In this document: positions 52,383-61,697 of the stretch, one piece after another
Layout: every line of letters starts with the position of its first letter
Numbering within the stretch: the stretch's first letter is position 1
Origin: VAZQ01 sp963841105
Lineage (GTDB): Bacteria > Pseudomonadota > Alphaproteobacteria > Rhizobiales > Xanthobacteraceae
NCBI GenBank assembly: GCA_963841105.1
Contig: CAWJCB010000001.1
Location: forward strand, 62,001-126,000
Reading direction: 5' to 3'
DNA length: 64,000 bases
Notes under the pieces: model-generated
The model's database searches: none
Seen by the model: the letters and a program-made list of their open reading frames with translations, nothing else
What the model was told of the DNA's origin: nothing
Program-made: the position numbers and the translations under genes

Positions 52383-53122
52383 GCGTGCCGGCGCTGGAGA
52401 CCCGGTCGCTCTCGGTGAGTTTCGGCGGCTTGCGTGCTGTCGACAATGTGAGCTTGAAGATCGAGCGCAACCGCATCACCACGCTCATCGGCCCGAACGG
52501 CGCCGGGAAATCCACTCTGTTCAATCTCGTCTCAGGCCTGCTGCGCCCCGCCTCCGGTGAGATCCGCATCAATGGCATCGACTGCACCGGCGCGCCGCCG
52601 CACCGCGTGCATGCCGCCGGCGCCGCCCGCTCGTTTCAGATCACCAATCTGATGTCAGAATTGCCCGTTGCAGAAAACCTGCGGCTTGCGGCGCAGGTGT
52701 TGGAAAAACCGGGGAAGCTTTGGCTTCCGGTCGCTGCCAGCCGCATCGCCCGCGCCCGCGTCATGGAGCTCGTTGAACGTTTCGGCTTTGCCGACAAGGC
52801 GCAAATGCCTGTCGCAAGATTGTCGCATGGCGATCAGCGCCGCCTGGAAGTGGCGGTAGCGCTCGCCTCAAAGCCGCGCATCCTCATGCTCGATGAGCCG
52901 ACGCAAGGCATGAGCCACGCCGATACCGCCGACACCGCCGCGCTGATCCGATCGCTGGCCGCGGAGGTCACCGTCTTTCTGATAGAGCACGACATAGGTC
53001 TGGTGATGAACCTCTCCGACCGTGTGATCGTCATGCATCAAGGGCAGAAGATCGCCGAGGGTTCACCGCGCGAAGTGCGGGAGAACCCGCTGGTGCAGAC
53101 CGCCTATTTCGGACAGGCGTGA
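52379..53122 (+). CDS. livG: Branched-chain amino acid ABC transporter ATP-binding protein LivG
   Basis: A 247-residue ATPase with Walker A GPNGAGKST, Q-loop ARSFQITNLM, Walker B ILMLDEPTQGMS, and H-loop VFLIEHDIGLVM. The signature reads LSHGDQRRLE rather than LSGGQ, a variant common in LivG proteins. The GTG start overlaps the livM stop (GTGA), showing translational coupling. Works as a heterodimer with LivF beneath the LivHM channel. Confidence 0.93.
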   Translation: MSVPALETRSLSVSFGGLRAVDNVSLKIERNRITTLIGPNGAGKSTLFNLVSGLLRPASGEIRINGIDCTGAPPHRVHAAGAARSFQITNLMSELPVAENLRLAAQVLEKPGKLWLPVAASRIARARVMELVERFGFADKAQMPVARLSHGDQRRLEVAVALASKPRILMLDEPTQGMSHADTADTAALIRSLAAEVTVFLIEHDIGLVMNLSDRVIVMHQGQKIAEGSPREVRENPLVQTAYFGQA

Positions 53123-53832
53123 TGCTGCTCACCCTCGACGGCGTGCATGCCCATTACGGCGCAAGCCACATCGTCCAGGGCGTCGACCTGCGGGCGCAGG
53201 CGGGAGAGGTCATCGGGATTTTCGGCCGCAACGGCGTCGGCAAGACGACGCTGCTGCGGACAATTGCCGGCTGGATACGCCCCAGTGCGGGCGAGATCAG
53301 AATGAATGGCCATCGGATCGACGGCACGACGCCGGACGCCATTGCGCGCAGGGGAATTGGCCTTGTGCCCGAGGACCGCCGGATATTTCCGGGCTTGACT
53401 GTGCAGGAGAACATCGAGCTCGGCTTCCTGCAGGTCCCACGCCGAAGCTCCGCGGCGAGCCGGCTGGCCCTCGAGGCAGTGTATGAACGCCTGCCGCGAA
53501 TGCGCGAGCGACGCAGCCAGCTGGGCACAACGCTGTCAGGAGGGGAGCAGCAAATGCTCGCGCTTGCCCGCGTCATGGTCGGCGAGCCCAAGCTCTTGCT
53601 GGTCGATGAGCCCAGCGAAGGCCTGGCGCCGGTGATCGTGCGCGACATTTACGAAGTCCTGCGCGATATGAAGCAGGCCGATTGCGCCATTCTGCTTGTG
53701 GAGCAGAACATCGCGCAGGCTCTGGCGCTGTGCGACCGCTTCATCACCCTCGAACGTGGGCGCATCGTCTTCGCAGGCGATCCGAAAAAGACAGCGGACT
53801 GCGACCAGCTTCTCTCGATTGTGTCGATCTGA
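53119..53832 (+). CDS. livF: Branched-chain amino acid ABC transporter ATP-binding protein LivF
   Basis: A 237-residue ATPase with Walker A GRNGVGKTT, signature LSGGEQQML, Walker B LLLVDEPSEGLAP and H-loop ILLVEQNIAQAL. Start is GTG 53119 or ATG 53122, both overlapping the livG stop. Last gene of the transporter operon; the next small gene begins 94 bases on. Confidence 0.93.
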   Translation: MMLLTLDGVHAHYGASHIVQGVDLRAQAGEVIGIFGRNGVGKTTLLRTIAGWIRPSAGEIRMNGHRIDGTTPDAIARRGIGLVPEDRRIFPGLTVQENIELGFLQVPRRSSAASRLALEAVYERLPRMRERRSQLGTTLSGGEQQMLALARVMVGEPKLLLVDEPSEGLAPVIVRDIYEVLRDMKQADCAILLVEQNIAQALALCDRFITLERGRIVFAGDPKKTADCDQLLSIVSI

Positions 53833-53926
53833 GCCCGTCTCATCACCTCCGGCGATTTGCGACTTGGAACCATGCTGCTATGCTCGCGTGCTCATAGCGC
53901 GGCCGCGATCGATCGGGAGACGGGAG

Positions 53927-54106
53927 ATGAACGACCTGTTGTTGAACTATGCTCAAGGCTTCTTGGAATACCAGGTTTTGATCAGCGCCTGCCTGATCGT
54001 GTTCGTTTTCTTCGCGGTTGGCCGCGACATCAGCCGCAGTCTCGGACGGGTAGAGGACGAGCTGACGAAGATTGCAACAGCCATCAAACAAAACCGCCGG
54101 GACTAG
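53927..54106 (+). CDS. Small single-helix membrane protein
   Basis: A 59-residue protein with one hydrophobic helix (VLISACLIVFVFFAVG) and a charged cytoplasmic-type helix after it (RDISRSLGRVEDELTKIATA). ATG 53927 is preceded by GGGAGACGGGAG. It follows livF on the same strand. No family recognised; small bitopic proteins of this form often modulate a transporter, but that is speculation. Confidence 0.55.
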   Translation: MNDLLLNYAQGFLEYQVLISACLIVFVFFAVGRDISRSLGRVEDELTKIATAIKQNRRD

Positions 54107-54143
54107 GAATTGCAATGCCGACGAGGTGATTTGATCTGACGTC

Positions 54144-54166
54144 GGGGCGGGTTTTAAACCCGCCCC
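54144..54166. repeat. Compact GC-rich palindrome with TTTTAAA centre
   Basis: GGGGCGGGTTT and AAACCCGCCCC face each other with one T between, an 11-base stem. It sits 38 bases after the small membrane-protein gene and could end transcription on either strand or simply be a dispersed repeat. Confidence 0.7.
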
Positions 54167-54185
54167 TACCTAATCCTCGGCGATT

Positions 54186-54262
54186 GTAGGTTGGGTCGAG
54201 CGCTCTTGCGAGACCCAACGCTCGCAATCGTTGGGTCTCGTGAAGAACTCGACCCAACCTAC
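54186..54262. repeat. Nested palindromic intergenic repeat, GTAGGTTGGGT family
   Basis: Outer perfect arms of 15 bases GTAGGTTGGGTCGAG (54186-54200) and CTCGACCCAACCTAC (54248-54262) contain a second hairpin, CGAGACCCAACG (54209-54220) and CGTTGGGTCTCG (54229-54240). The inner arms repeat the TTGGGTC core of the outer ones in reverse order. The remaining spacer 54263-54467 contains no gene and probably the promoter of the sensor gene. Confidence 0.85.
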
Positions 54263-54467
54263 GCGTGAGCGCCCTTGTATGACAGCTCTTTGGTAAACGA
54301 CGTTTATCCCCCTAACTTCGTCCAGATATTAAAACTCGATTAAACGTACGGATGAAAATCCGCTTGTCCGCCGGCATCTGAACGGCGCGGAAACGTCCAT
54401 CCACTATCCTCATCGAGGTGGCAATTGCAGGACCCCTTGCAAGACGACGTTGCTGTGACGAGGGCCA

Positions 54468-57294
54468 ATGTTGCTGGGCAGCATTCGCGGAAAATTATTG
54501 GCCCTGGTGCTGGCCGTTGTCGTTCCTCTTCTGGCTCTGATTGTAGCCGGTTTCTGGAGTCAATGGCAGAACACCCAGGCAGCCGCGAGGCAGCGCGCGC
54601 TCAATGATGCGCGGATGCTCGCGGCGCAGCTGGACGACCATGTCGGCAATCTCGAGCACCTGCTCGGCGGACTAAGCCGGGCCGTTTCAATCAATCCCGC
54701 CGATACGAGCGCCAATGACACTCTGTTGCGGCAGGCGAAAGCCGAGTTGCCGGGTTTCATCAGTGGCATCGCGCTCTTCACGCTCAGCGGCGACAATATC
54801 GGAACATCATCGGAGACAAGCAGGCGCACCAATATCAGCGATCGCGCTTATTTCGGCCGCGTTCTGGCCGGACAGCGTCTCGCCATCAGCGACGTTCATA
54901 TCGGACGCACCACCCGGCAATGGGTCACCAACATCGCCCGGCGTGTTGAGGACCGCACCGGTGAGCTGCGCGCAGTGCTGGTTGCCGGCACGCTGCTTGA
55001 GCGTTTCCATGAGTTCCTGAGGCTTGATGCGCTGCCGGCGGGCAGCGCAGTCAGAATCGTCAACGAGCAGGGGGTTGTCCTCGGCGGAAGCGCCAACAGT
55101 CCCAATTGGATCGGTCGCGACCTTTCCGACTCCGGCCAGATCGCCAGGCTGATTGCCGCCAAGGAAACGAGCGAGGACGCACGATGGTCGGACGGAATCA
55201 CCCGCTTGACCGGTTCCAGCACCGCGTACCGCGTGCCATGGCTGGTATCGGTAGGCGTGCCAAGGGATGTCGTCTTCGCGACGGTCGCCCCGCATCTACG
55301 CTGGAGCGCCTTCTTCAGCGCAATCGCGGTGATCTCGGCGTTGATCATCGCCTGGATGCTGTCCGGCCGCATCGTGCGACCGTTGCAGCAGCTCGAAAAA
55401 GACGCCTCGGTTCTCGCCGCGGGCGAGCTCGCTCACCGCACCGCAGTGAGCACGGGTGATGAGGTGGGCAAGCTCGCGGACGCCTTCAATCGCATGGCGA
55501 TTGCGCTCGAGCGACGCCAGGACGAAGTGCAACAGGCGAGCGATACGCTGTCCGCCGTCATCGATGCCTCGCCGGTGGCGATCTCCTGCTCCGACCTGGA
55601 CCGCCGCATCATCCTGTGGAACCGGTCGGCGGAGCAGGTCTACGGCTACAAGGCGGAAGAGGTGATCGGACAGCCGGTCAAAGTCGTTCCGCGCGATGGG
55701 GCGGCCGAATCTCTCATCCTTTATCGCCGGGCCGCCGCTGGAGAGACCATCCGCGACGTGCAGGTGAAGCGGATACGCAAGGATGGCACCGCGGTGCATG
55801 TGAAGCTCGCCGCCGCTCCGATGCACAATCGCGACGGCTCGGTCCGCGGCGTTGCCTGGGCGGTGGAAGAACATCACCAGCCGGCGCCGCGTTGAGGAGC
55901 AGTTGAAACGGCTTGCGCATTACGACCCATTGACGGGGTTGCCCAACCGGCTCTCGCTGCAGCAGGAGCTGGGACGGTTGCTCGCGGGCGACGGCGGTGC
56001 CCGCCCCACCGCGCTCGCCCTCTTTGATCTCGATGACTTCAAGGATGTGAATGACACCCTGGGCCATTCCATGGGCGATCAATTGCTGGTCGAGATCGGT
56101 CACCGATTGACGGAGGTGAGCGAGAGGCGCGGCAAGGTGGCACGGGTGTTCCGGCTCAGCGGGGATGAATTCGTCGTCATCGTGCCAAGCTGCGGCGATC
56201 CCTGCGTCATCAACGAGATTGCGAGCGCAATGCTCGATCAGCTGGCGCAGCCATTCCACATCGCTGATCACACGCTGCACGTCGGCGGTAGCGCCGGCAT
56301 CGCGATCGCCCCTAACGACGGGGTGACCGTCGATGAGTTGATCGCCAACGCTGATCTCGCGCTCTATCAGGCGAAGGCCGACGGCGGCCGCGTTTGCCGG
56401 CATTTCCAGCCTGTCCTTCGCGCCCAGGCGCAGGCGCGGCGCTCGCTCGACGCGGATTTGCGGCGCGCATTCGCCCAGCACGAGCTCGAAATCCATTTTC
56501 AGCCGCAGGTGCGGCTCGCAGACGCAGCGATCGTGGGGGCGGAAGCCTTGCTGCGCTGGCGGCATCCGCAACAGGGCCTGCTCGCGCCCGGCGCTTTCAT
56601 CGACGCGCTGGCGGAAAGCGCGATTGCTCAGGACGTGGGCAGATGGATCATCCGAGCCGCCTGCGCCCATGCGGCATCCTGGCGATCCAAGGGCATTGCG
56701 CTCGGCCGAATTGCCGTGAACCTGTTTCCATCGCAACTGCAAGAGCAAACCTTATTGAGCGACGTCGAGCAGGCATTGCAGGAAAGCGGCCTGCCGCCGG
56801 AGATCCTGGAAATTGAAATGACCGAGAACGTCGCTGTTCGGCAGAAGGATGGAGCCAAGCCGCTGCGCCAGCTCCGCGCAAAAGGCGTGCATCTCGCGCT
56901 CGACGATTTCGGCACCGGCTACGCTTCTTTGAGTTATTTGACTCGTCTGCCGCTCTCGCGCATCAAAATCGATCGCGGCTTCGTGCGGGAGATTACCCAT
57001 GAAGCAGGCGATGCCGCGATCGTGCGCTCGCTGATCGCAATGGCGCACAATCTGGGGCTCGCAGTTATTGCCGAGGGCGTTGAAACCGAGGCACAAGCCG
57101 CCTTCCTGCTCCGCGAAGGCTGCAAGGAAGCGCAGGGTTTCCTCTACGGCGAGCCGCTGCCTGCGAACGAGTTCGAGCAATATCTGCGCACCAGATCAAT
57201 CGCCGCGACACACGGCGGCGAGGATGCGCCGCCGCCACTGGAGCATCCGATGCAGGCGCCTCCGTCCGGCAACAGGGTTGGGCTGGCGAGTTAA
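54468..57294 (+). CDS. Membrane sensor with HAMP, PAS, GGDEF and EAL domains, frameshifted as given
   Basis: A c-di-GMP turnover protein of about 941 residues when repaired. Order: membrane helix (residues 9-30), periplasmic dCACHE-like domain with SDRAYFGRVLAGQRLAISD, second helix (AVISALIIAWMLSG), HAMP (LQQLEKDASVLAAGELAHRT), PAS (VIDASPVAISCSDLDRRIIL), GGDEF (LTGLPNRLSL; active site RLSGDEF with Ser for the first Gly) and EAL (GAEALLRWRHPQ; ALDDFGTGYASLSYL; AVIAEGVETEAQA). An extra A at 55870-55871 interrupts the join VEDITSRRR between PAS and GGDEF. The EAL site is complete; cyclase activity is uncertain but possible. Confidence 0.88.
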
Positions 57295-57474
57295 GCTCCT
57301 AACCGGCGCGGGCGATCTCCCCCTTCCCGTGCTTGCGGAGAAATCCGTGATTCGTCTCGATCAGCTCGTAATTCTCCGGCTTGGGTTGATCCTGCTGGCC
57401 GAAGGTGGTCGGCGAGCAAAGCGAGCCGGGTGGGGCTAAGCGTAACCGACCTCCCGCCCACCGGGACCTCCACC

Positions 57475-57527
57475 CGATCGCCGGTCGCTGAGCTCCCGGC
57501 GATCGACCTCCCCCTTGCAGGGGGAGG
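57475..57527. repeat. Two adjacent palindromes after the GGDEF-EAL gene
   Basis: CGATCGCCGG (57475-57484) faces CCGGCGATCG (57496-57505), then CCTCCCCC (57507-57514) faces GGGGGAGG (57520-57527). The whole gap 57295-57596 otherwise holds only similar GC-rich, non-coding sequence. Confidence 0.7.
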
Positions 57528-57596
57528 TATTAACCGACTGTGCGGCGCCGTTGGCCACATGCGATAACCATGCGGTCCGGCGCAGCCATGCTCCGA

Positions 57597-57788
57597 TCAC
57601 CACCAGCGGCGATGATGATAATGCCGATACCAGCCCCGGTGGCGATAATGCCGGTACCACACCTGCTGGACAGCTCCGTTCTCGAACGCCGCCACGGTGA
57701 TTGCGGAACCATTCATGGGGGCAGCCGAGGCAACCGATACGCCGAGCGCAGTGGCAGCAGCCAGCGCGATCAGGGTTGTGCGCAACAT
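57597..57788 (-). CDS. Small exported His/Tyr/Arg-rich protein
   Basis: A 63-residue protein. An almost perfect ribosome site (AAAGGAGGT) precedes the ATG. Signal peptide MLRTTLIALAAATALGVSVA-SAAP, then a short mature peptide ending in an aromatic/basic tail (WYRHYRHRGWYRHYHHRRWW) with seven His and seven Arg. Such tails bind metals or polyanions; function unknown. Similar small secreted proteins are common in this bacterial group. Confidence 0.72.
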   Translation of the reverse strand: MLRTTLIALAAATALGVSVASAAPMNGSAITVAAFENGAVQQVWYRHYRHRGWYRHYHHRRWW

Positions 57789-57971
57789 GGGATAACCTCC
57801 TTTGGTTCAGACGCGAAGAGCGCGTCCATTCGTTTCCCAGGCGCGATCTTATTGGGTGAAGAATGAACTCGATCTGAGCCGGAGGTTCATTCGGGGTTTA
57901 TCAAGCTGACAGGAGGCTGAACCGGCGCCTGAGATTTCGACCTTGCGCCAATGCCGCGCGCTAATCTGTCC

Positions 57972-58313
57972 CTAAGGACGGCATCGCAAATACCCGCGAT
58001 AATCGCAGTATCCATCCCCGATATGACAGCAGCCAAACGAAGCGCGCGAGCAATAGTAGAACTGATACTCGGTTCCGCAGTGGTAGGCGCAGTAGAACCG
58101 GCCGTTGTGGATGCCGCAATTCGTGCGGAACCTGGGCGGCAGATCGCCCGGGTCGCGCCCCCAATCAAACCATTTGGGGACCCAATCATCGAACCAATAG
58201 CCCGGCTCGCCGGCGCCGCAGCATGACGTGCAGGCGAGCCAAGCCAGCATCGCCAGCAGAGCGACTCTGCCCGGTACGCTTGTCTTGCCAACAGACATGA
58301 GGCTAACAGACAT
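57972..58313 (-). CDS. Cysteine-rich exported protein, possible lipoprotein
   Basis: About 113 residues from ATG 58313 or 108 from ATG 58298; the first overlaps the preceding barrel gene's stop. The leader VALLAMLAWLACTSCCGAG contains a lipobox-like LAC. The mature part has nine Cys with aromatic residues (TNCGIHNGRFYCAYHCGTEY; FYYCSRASFGCCHIGDGYCD), a pattern suggesting a disulfide-rich fold. It is in tandem with two outer-membrane barrel genes. No family recognised. Confidence 0.6.
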   Translation of the reverse strand: MSVSLMSVGKTSVPGRVALLAMLAWLACTSCCGAGEPGYWFDDWVPKWFDWGRDPGDLPPRFRTNCGIHNGRFYCAYHCGTEYQFYYCSRASFGCCHIGDGYCDYRGYLRCRP

Positions 58314-59079
58314 GCGGCCGGCAACCCACCGATCCCGTAAAAAACACATAGTTCACGCCGACGCGAAACACATTGTCTCGAATCCGGCTGTTGATGATCA
58401 CATCGGGCCGCGCGGCGAAAGGAGCGTTAGAGATGGTGGTGGACTGCAAGTAGAGGTATTCGGCGCGCACCGACCAATCGGGCGCAACGACGAGCTCGAC
58501 ACCACCGCCGATCGCGCCGCCACCCTGGAAATTCGAGAGACTCGCCGTGCCGAGGCCTGTCACCGTCAGATTGGATGACCAGGTCCAGTAAGCCCAGCCT
58601 CCTGTCGCATAGAAGAGGGCCCGCCCCGATGCGACGCCGACCCGTCCGCGTACGCTGCCGAAGGATGTGATCTTGTCGGCGCCGGCAGCGGTGACACTTG
58701 CGCCCGCGGCAACCAATGCGCCGGTCGCGTCCACGACTGTGGTGGAGCTGGAAGCCGATTGGCTCGTCCCCTGGACGTCCGCTTCAATGCCGAAGACCGC
58801 GTTGCCGGTCTGCCAGTTGGCGCCCGCCTGAATTCCCCCGACCGCTCCGTTCATGTTCTCCGATAAGCTCAACAGCGGCACCCCGGCCACCATGATGTCG
58901 GCACTGCCTGGGCTGTGCGCGTAACCGAGATTGGCGCCCACGTAGAATCCGGTCCAATTCCAGAGCCCCACCGCGGCCGGACGCTCCACATAGACAGGCC
59001 CGATCGGCAGGTCCGCGGCGCCCGCGGGACCACTCATGCAGGCCGCGAACAGGGCGCATCTCATGATAAATCTCTTCAT
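58303..59079 (-). CDS. Omp31-like outer-membrane beta-barrel protein
   Basis: A 258-residue barrel protein from ATG 59079, which follows GGAGG. Signal peptide MKRFIMRCALFAACMSGPAG-AAD, then NWTGFYVGANLGYAHSPGSA, GGIQAGANWQTGNAVFGIEA, VRGRVGVASGRALFYATGGWAYW and the penultimate strands GGGVELVVAPDWSVRAEYLY and RVGVNYVF. Unlike its neighbours it does not end in Phe but continues FTGSVGCRPHVC, so the last strand may be internal. A longer open frame upstream overlaps the next gene and lacks family features. Confidence 0.85.
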   Translation of the reverse strand: MKRFIMRCALFAACMSGPAGAADLPIGPVYVERPAAVGLWNWTGFYVGANLGYAHSPGSADIMVAGVPLLSLSENMNGAVGGIQAGANWQTGNAVFGIEADVQGTSQSASSSTTVVDATGALVAAGASVTAAGADKITSFGSVRGRVGVASGRALFYATGGWAYWTWSSNLTVTGLGTASLSNFQGGGAIGGGVELVVAPDWSVRAEYLYLQSTTISNAPFAARPDVIINSRIRDNVFRVGVNYVFFTGSVGCRPHVC

Positions 59080-59117
59080 CCCAACCTCCGGCATGCGAAA
59101 CCGACCGCGACCTGTGC

Positions 59118-59936
59118 TCATCTGTTCCAGATCCTGAAATTGAGCCCGGCGCGAATGATGTTCTCGCTGGCGTTGATATGGACGCCACCCTTGACGATGT
59201 TCCCGTTCGGATCGATTGAGCTTAAATTTCCGCAAGCCATGTCGCAGCCAAAGCCGTTGAGGTCGGCATGCAGGAATTCCAGCTTCGCCGTCCACGGCCC
59301 CGAGATCACCATCTCGACGCCTGCGCCCACGGTCCAGCCGAGATTGTTCGCGCTCTGCCGGCCCAGGGGGGTGCCGGAAATGTCTGCCTCGAGCCGGCCG
59401 ATCGAGACGCCGGCGGTCACGAACGGCATGATCCAATCGAATGAATAGCCGAACCGCAGCCGGGCGGTCGCCAGCAGCGGATTGCTCACTTCGCAATTCG
59501 GCAGGCAGCCCGGGGTTGGCGTAACAATTGGAGGCCCGCCCAACGGAAAGCTGACGACCTGGGCAACAAAAGGAGGGGTTCTGCCTTTGATATTGGCTGC
59601 CGCGAGATCTACTTCCCCTCCGATAACGAATGAGCTGGTACCGGCCTGCAGGTTGTAGCCCAGCGTGCCGCCGAAGAGGCCACCCGACAGAGAATAGTTG
59701 CCGTCCATGAGCGTGGACGGCCAAGGCGACGTGTCCCAATGGGGATTACCCCAGCCGCCGCCGGCGTTGATGCCGATGTACACTCCCGTCCAATTGTACG
59801 CCCGCGGTGGCGCGAAGGCCGGCGGGGCGGTGAAGAAGTCGGGAGGGATTGGCCCCCCATCTATCTCCGCGGCGCTCGCTGGAACGGCGAACGCCCAGGC
59901 GACGAACGCCGCGGCTCCGAGCAAAATCTTTTTCAT
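59118..59936 (-). CDS. Omp31-like outer-membrane beta-barrel protein
   Basis: A 272-residue barrel protein starting at ATG 59936 (MKKILLGAAAFVAWAFAVPA-SA). It has NWTGVYIGINAGGGWGNPHW, GGLFGGTLGYNLQAGTSSFV, TARLRFGYSFDWIMPFVTAG, VGAGVEMVISGPWTAKLEFL and a C-terminal strand ENIIRAGLNFRIWNR. Four Cys occur as two pairs (PGCLPNCE; FGCDMACG), as in the barrel at 9789-10460, its nearest relative in the window. Downstream of the outer-membrane efflux factor and upstream of the second barrel, same strand. Confidence 0.87.
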   Translation of the reverse strand: MKKILLGAAAFVAWAFAVPASAAEIDGGPIPPDFFTAPPAFAPPRAYNWTGVYIGINAGGGWGNPHWDTSPWPSTLMDGNYSLSGGLFGGTLGYNLQAGTSSFVIGGEVDLAAANIKGRTPPFVAQVVSFPLGGPPIVTPTPGCLPNCEVSNPLLATARLRFGYSFDWIMPFVTAGVSIGRLEADISGTPLGRQSANNLGWTVGAGVEMVISGPWTAKLEFLHADLNGFGCDMACGNLSSIDPNGNIVKGGVHINASENIIRAGLNFRIWNR

Positions 59937-59987
59937 GTTACGCCCCCACTCACATCGCCCTCGTCGATCAGACCTCGTCCCTCGCAC

Positions 59988-61535
59988 TCAGTAAAGACTA
60001 TGCGGATCGAACAGCGTGAACGCCGTGTTCGAGCCGACATCCAGGATTTTTTCGGTTGGTGGCTCGACACGTTTCCACCAGCCGCCGCCAAGCGCTTGGA
60101 ACAGTGCCGCCGTATCGGACAGGCGGTTGGCCCTCGCCTGCGCGACGGCGATCGTCGATTGCAGATAAGTCTGTTGCGCCAACAGCAGGAAGAGGACATT
60201 GGCCTGACCGGTTTCCATCTGCTGGCGGGAAAGATCGAAGCTGACCTTGGCGGCGCGCTCGAACTGACGCGCCGCGCTCAGCGCAGCGGCATCGTATTGC
60301 AGCGCGTGCAATGCATCCGCGACATTCTGCAACGCGCCGATGAGCACCGACCGGTAAGTCCATCCCGTTTGATCATAGTTGGCCTCGGCCTGGCGTCTCT
60401 GATGCAGCAACGTACCGGCGTCAAAAACCGTCTGGGTGACGTTGCCGGCGAGAAGGAAAAATGCGTTGAAGGGATGCAGCAGGCCGGCAAGGCTGAGCGC
60501 GGTGTAGCCGCCATTGGCGTTGATGCTGAAGTTCGGAAGCATGTTGGCGGTCGCGACCCCGACCAGCGCGCTCGCCGAGTGCATCTGCTCTTCCGCCAGG
60601 CGCACGTCGGGGCGCTGCTCGATAAGCCGCGACGGCAGGCTCACCGGCAGGTCCTGTGGCAGTTGCAGGGCGTCGAGTGTGAATGTCTCCCAAGGCTCCT
60701 CGCTCGGGTATCGGCCGAGCAGGGCCGTGAGCTGGTCGCGCGTTATGGCCAGTTGCTTTTGCAAAGGCGGCAGCGTTGCCTGCACCTGCGCCAGGGCCGC
60801 CTCCTGTGCAGCCACGTCGATGCGGCTGGCAAAACCCGCGTTGAGCTGCTGGCGCAGGATGCCGAGCATTTTGGTATTGGTGGCGATGAGCTGCTGGGTC
60901 GCTGCGATCTGCCCACGCAGAGAAGCCTCCTGAACGGCGGCGACCACGACGTTCGACGTGAGCGTGAGGTAAGCGGCCTCGACCGTGAAGCGCTGCGCAT
61001 CGGCGAGCGCTTGCTGCAACTCCACCGTTCGTCGATTGAGCCCCCAGACATCGAGCGTGTAGGAGACAAGGAGCTGCGCGGTATAGAGATCGAAAACCTG
61101 CGCGCCGCTGGCGGGGATGGGCATCAACGATGACGGGGTCTGTTGGCGGGTGGGATTGAAATTGGCCTGCGCCAGCGGGAAGTATCTTCCCTGCTGCGCG
61201 TAGACGACCTCCTTTGCCGCGCGCAGCGCCGACATGGTGGACTGCAGATTCTGATTGTTGCGCAGTGCCTCTTCAACGAGGCGATTGAGGGCGGGCGATC
61301 TGTACAGGCGCCACCACTGCTCGGGCAGATCGCGACCGTAGGCGAAATGCTGCGCTCCGCCGGTCGGGCCGGGCGCCGAGGCCGTGCCGGGCAGAGGCGC
61401 CCGAGCGTAGCCGGCGTCCTCCGGAGCAGCAGGGTGCAGGTAATCAGGACCAACGGCGATGCAGCTCGACACAAGAGTCGAAACCGCAAGCGCAGCGGTG
61501 ATGCGACAAACGCATGCTCCAAACGATCCCAACAT
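59988..61535 (-). CDS. Outer-membrane efflux lipoprotein, NodT/OprM type
   Basis: A 515-residue TolC-like outer-membrane factor. Signal with lipobox (AALAVSTLVSSCIAVGPDY) and the standard NodT opening YLHP...PEQWWRLYRSPALNRLVEE-ALRNN. The two OEP repeats follow, each with long helices (FVVAAVQE... and NVADALHALQYDAAALSAAR) and the strand regions TAQLLVSYTLDVWGLNRR and SINANGGYTALSLAGLLHPF. It is divergent from the membrane fusion/RND genes at 61698-64000 and most likely forms the exit duct of that pump. Confidence 0.9.
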   Translation of the reverse strand: MLGSFGACVCRITAALAVSTLVSSCIAVGPDYLHPAAPEDAGYARAPLPGTASAPGPTGGAQHFAYGRDLPEQWWRLYRSPALNRLVEEALRNNQNLQSTMSALRAAKEVVYAQQGRYFPLAQANFNPTRQQTPSSLMPIPASGAQVFDLYTAQLLVSYTLDVWGLNRRTVELQQALADAQRFTVEAAYLTLTSNVVVAAVQEASLRGQIAATQQLIATNTKMLGILRQQLNAGFASRIDVAAQEAALAQVQATLPPLQKQLAITRDQLTALLGRYPSEEPWETFTLDALQLPQDLPVSLPSRLIEQRPDVRLAEEQMHSASALVGVATANMLPNFSINANGGYTALSLAGLLHPFNAFFLLAGNVTQTVFDAGTLLHQRRQAEANYDQTGWTYRSVLIGALQNVADALHALQYDAAALSAARQFERAAKVSFDLSRQQMETGQANVLFLLLAQQTYLQSTIAVAQARANRLSDTAALFQALGGGWWKRVEPPTEKILDVGSNTAFTLFDPHSLY

Positions 61536-61697
61536 GCACCTACGCCGGCGTCCGACAGCCCCCTGGAAATTACGATCATTTACGCTTGTGGACTGTTACT
61601 CACCAGCCACAGCCGGGACTTATCGAATTGGAAATTGGTCAGCAGAGTGGCTCTCGCGCTGTCATTTGTTACAGTAGACAGGAGCCGTGCAGTGGCC

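Noticed and set aside
55852..57294. Separate GGDEF-EAL protein starting at 55852
   Set aside because: Its first residues are out-of-frame sequence overlapping the PAS end; a one-base insertion in a single large gene explains it better.
59739..61133. 464-codon + strand frame opposite the efflux outer-membrane factor gene
   Set aside because: Antisense of a complete NodT-type protein; no ribosome site or domain.
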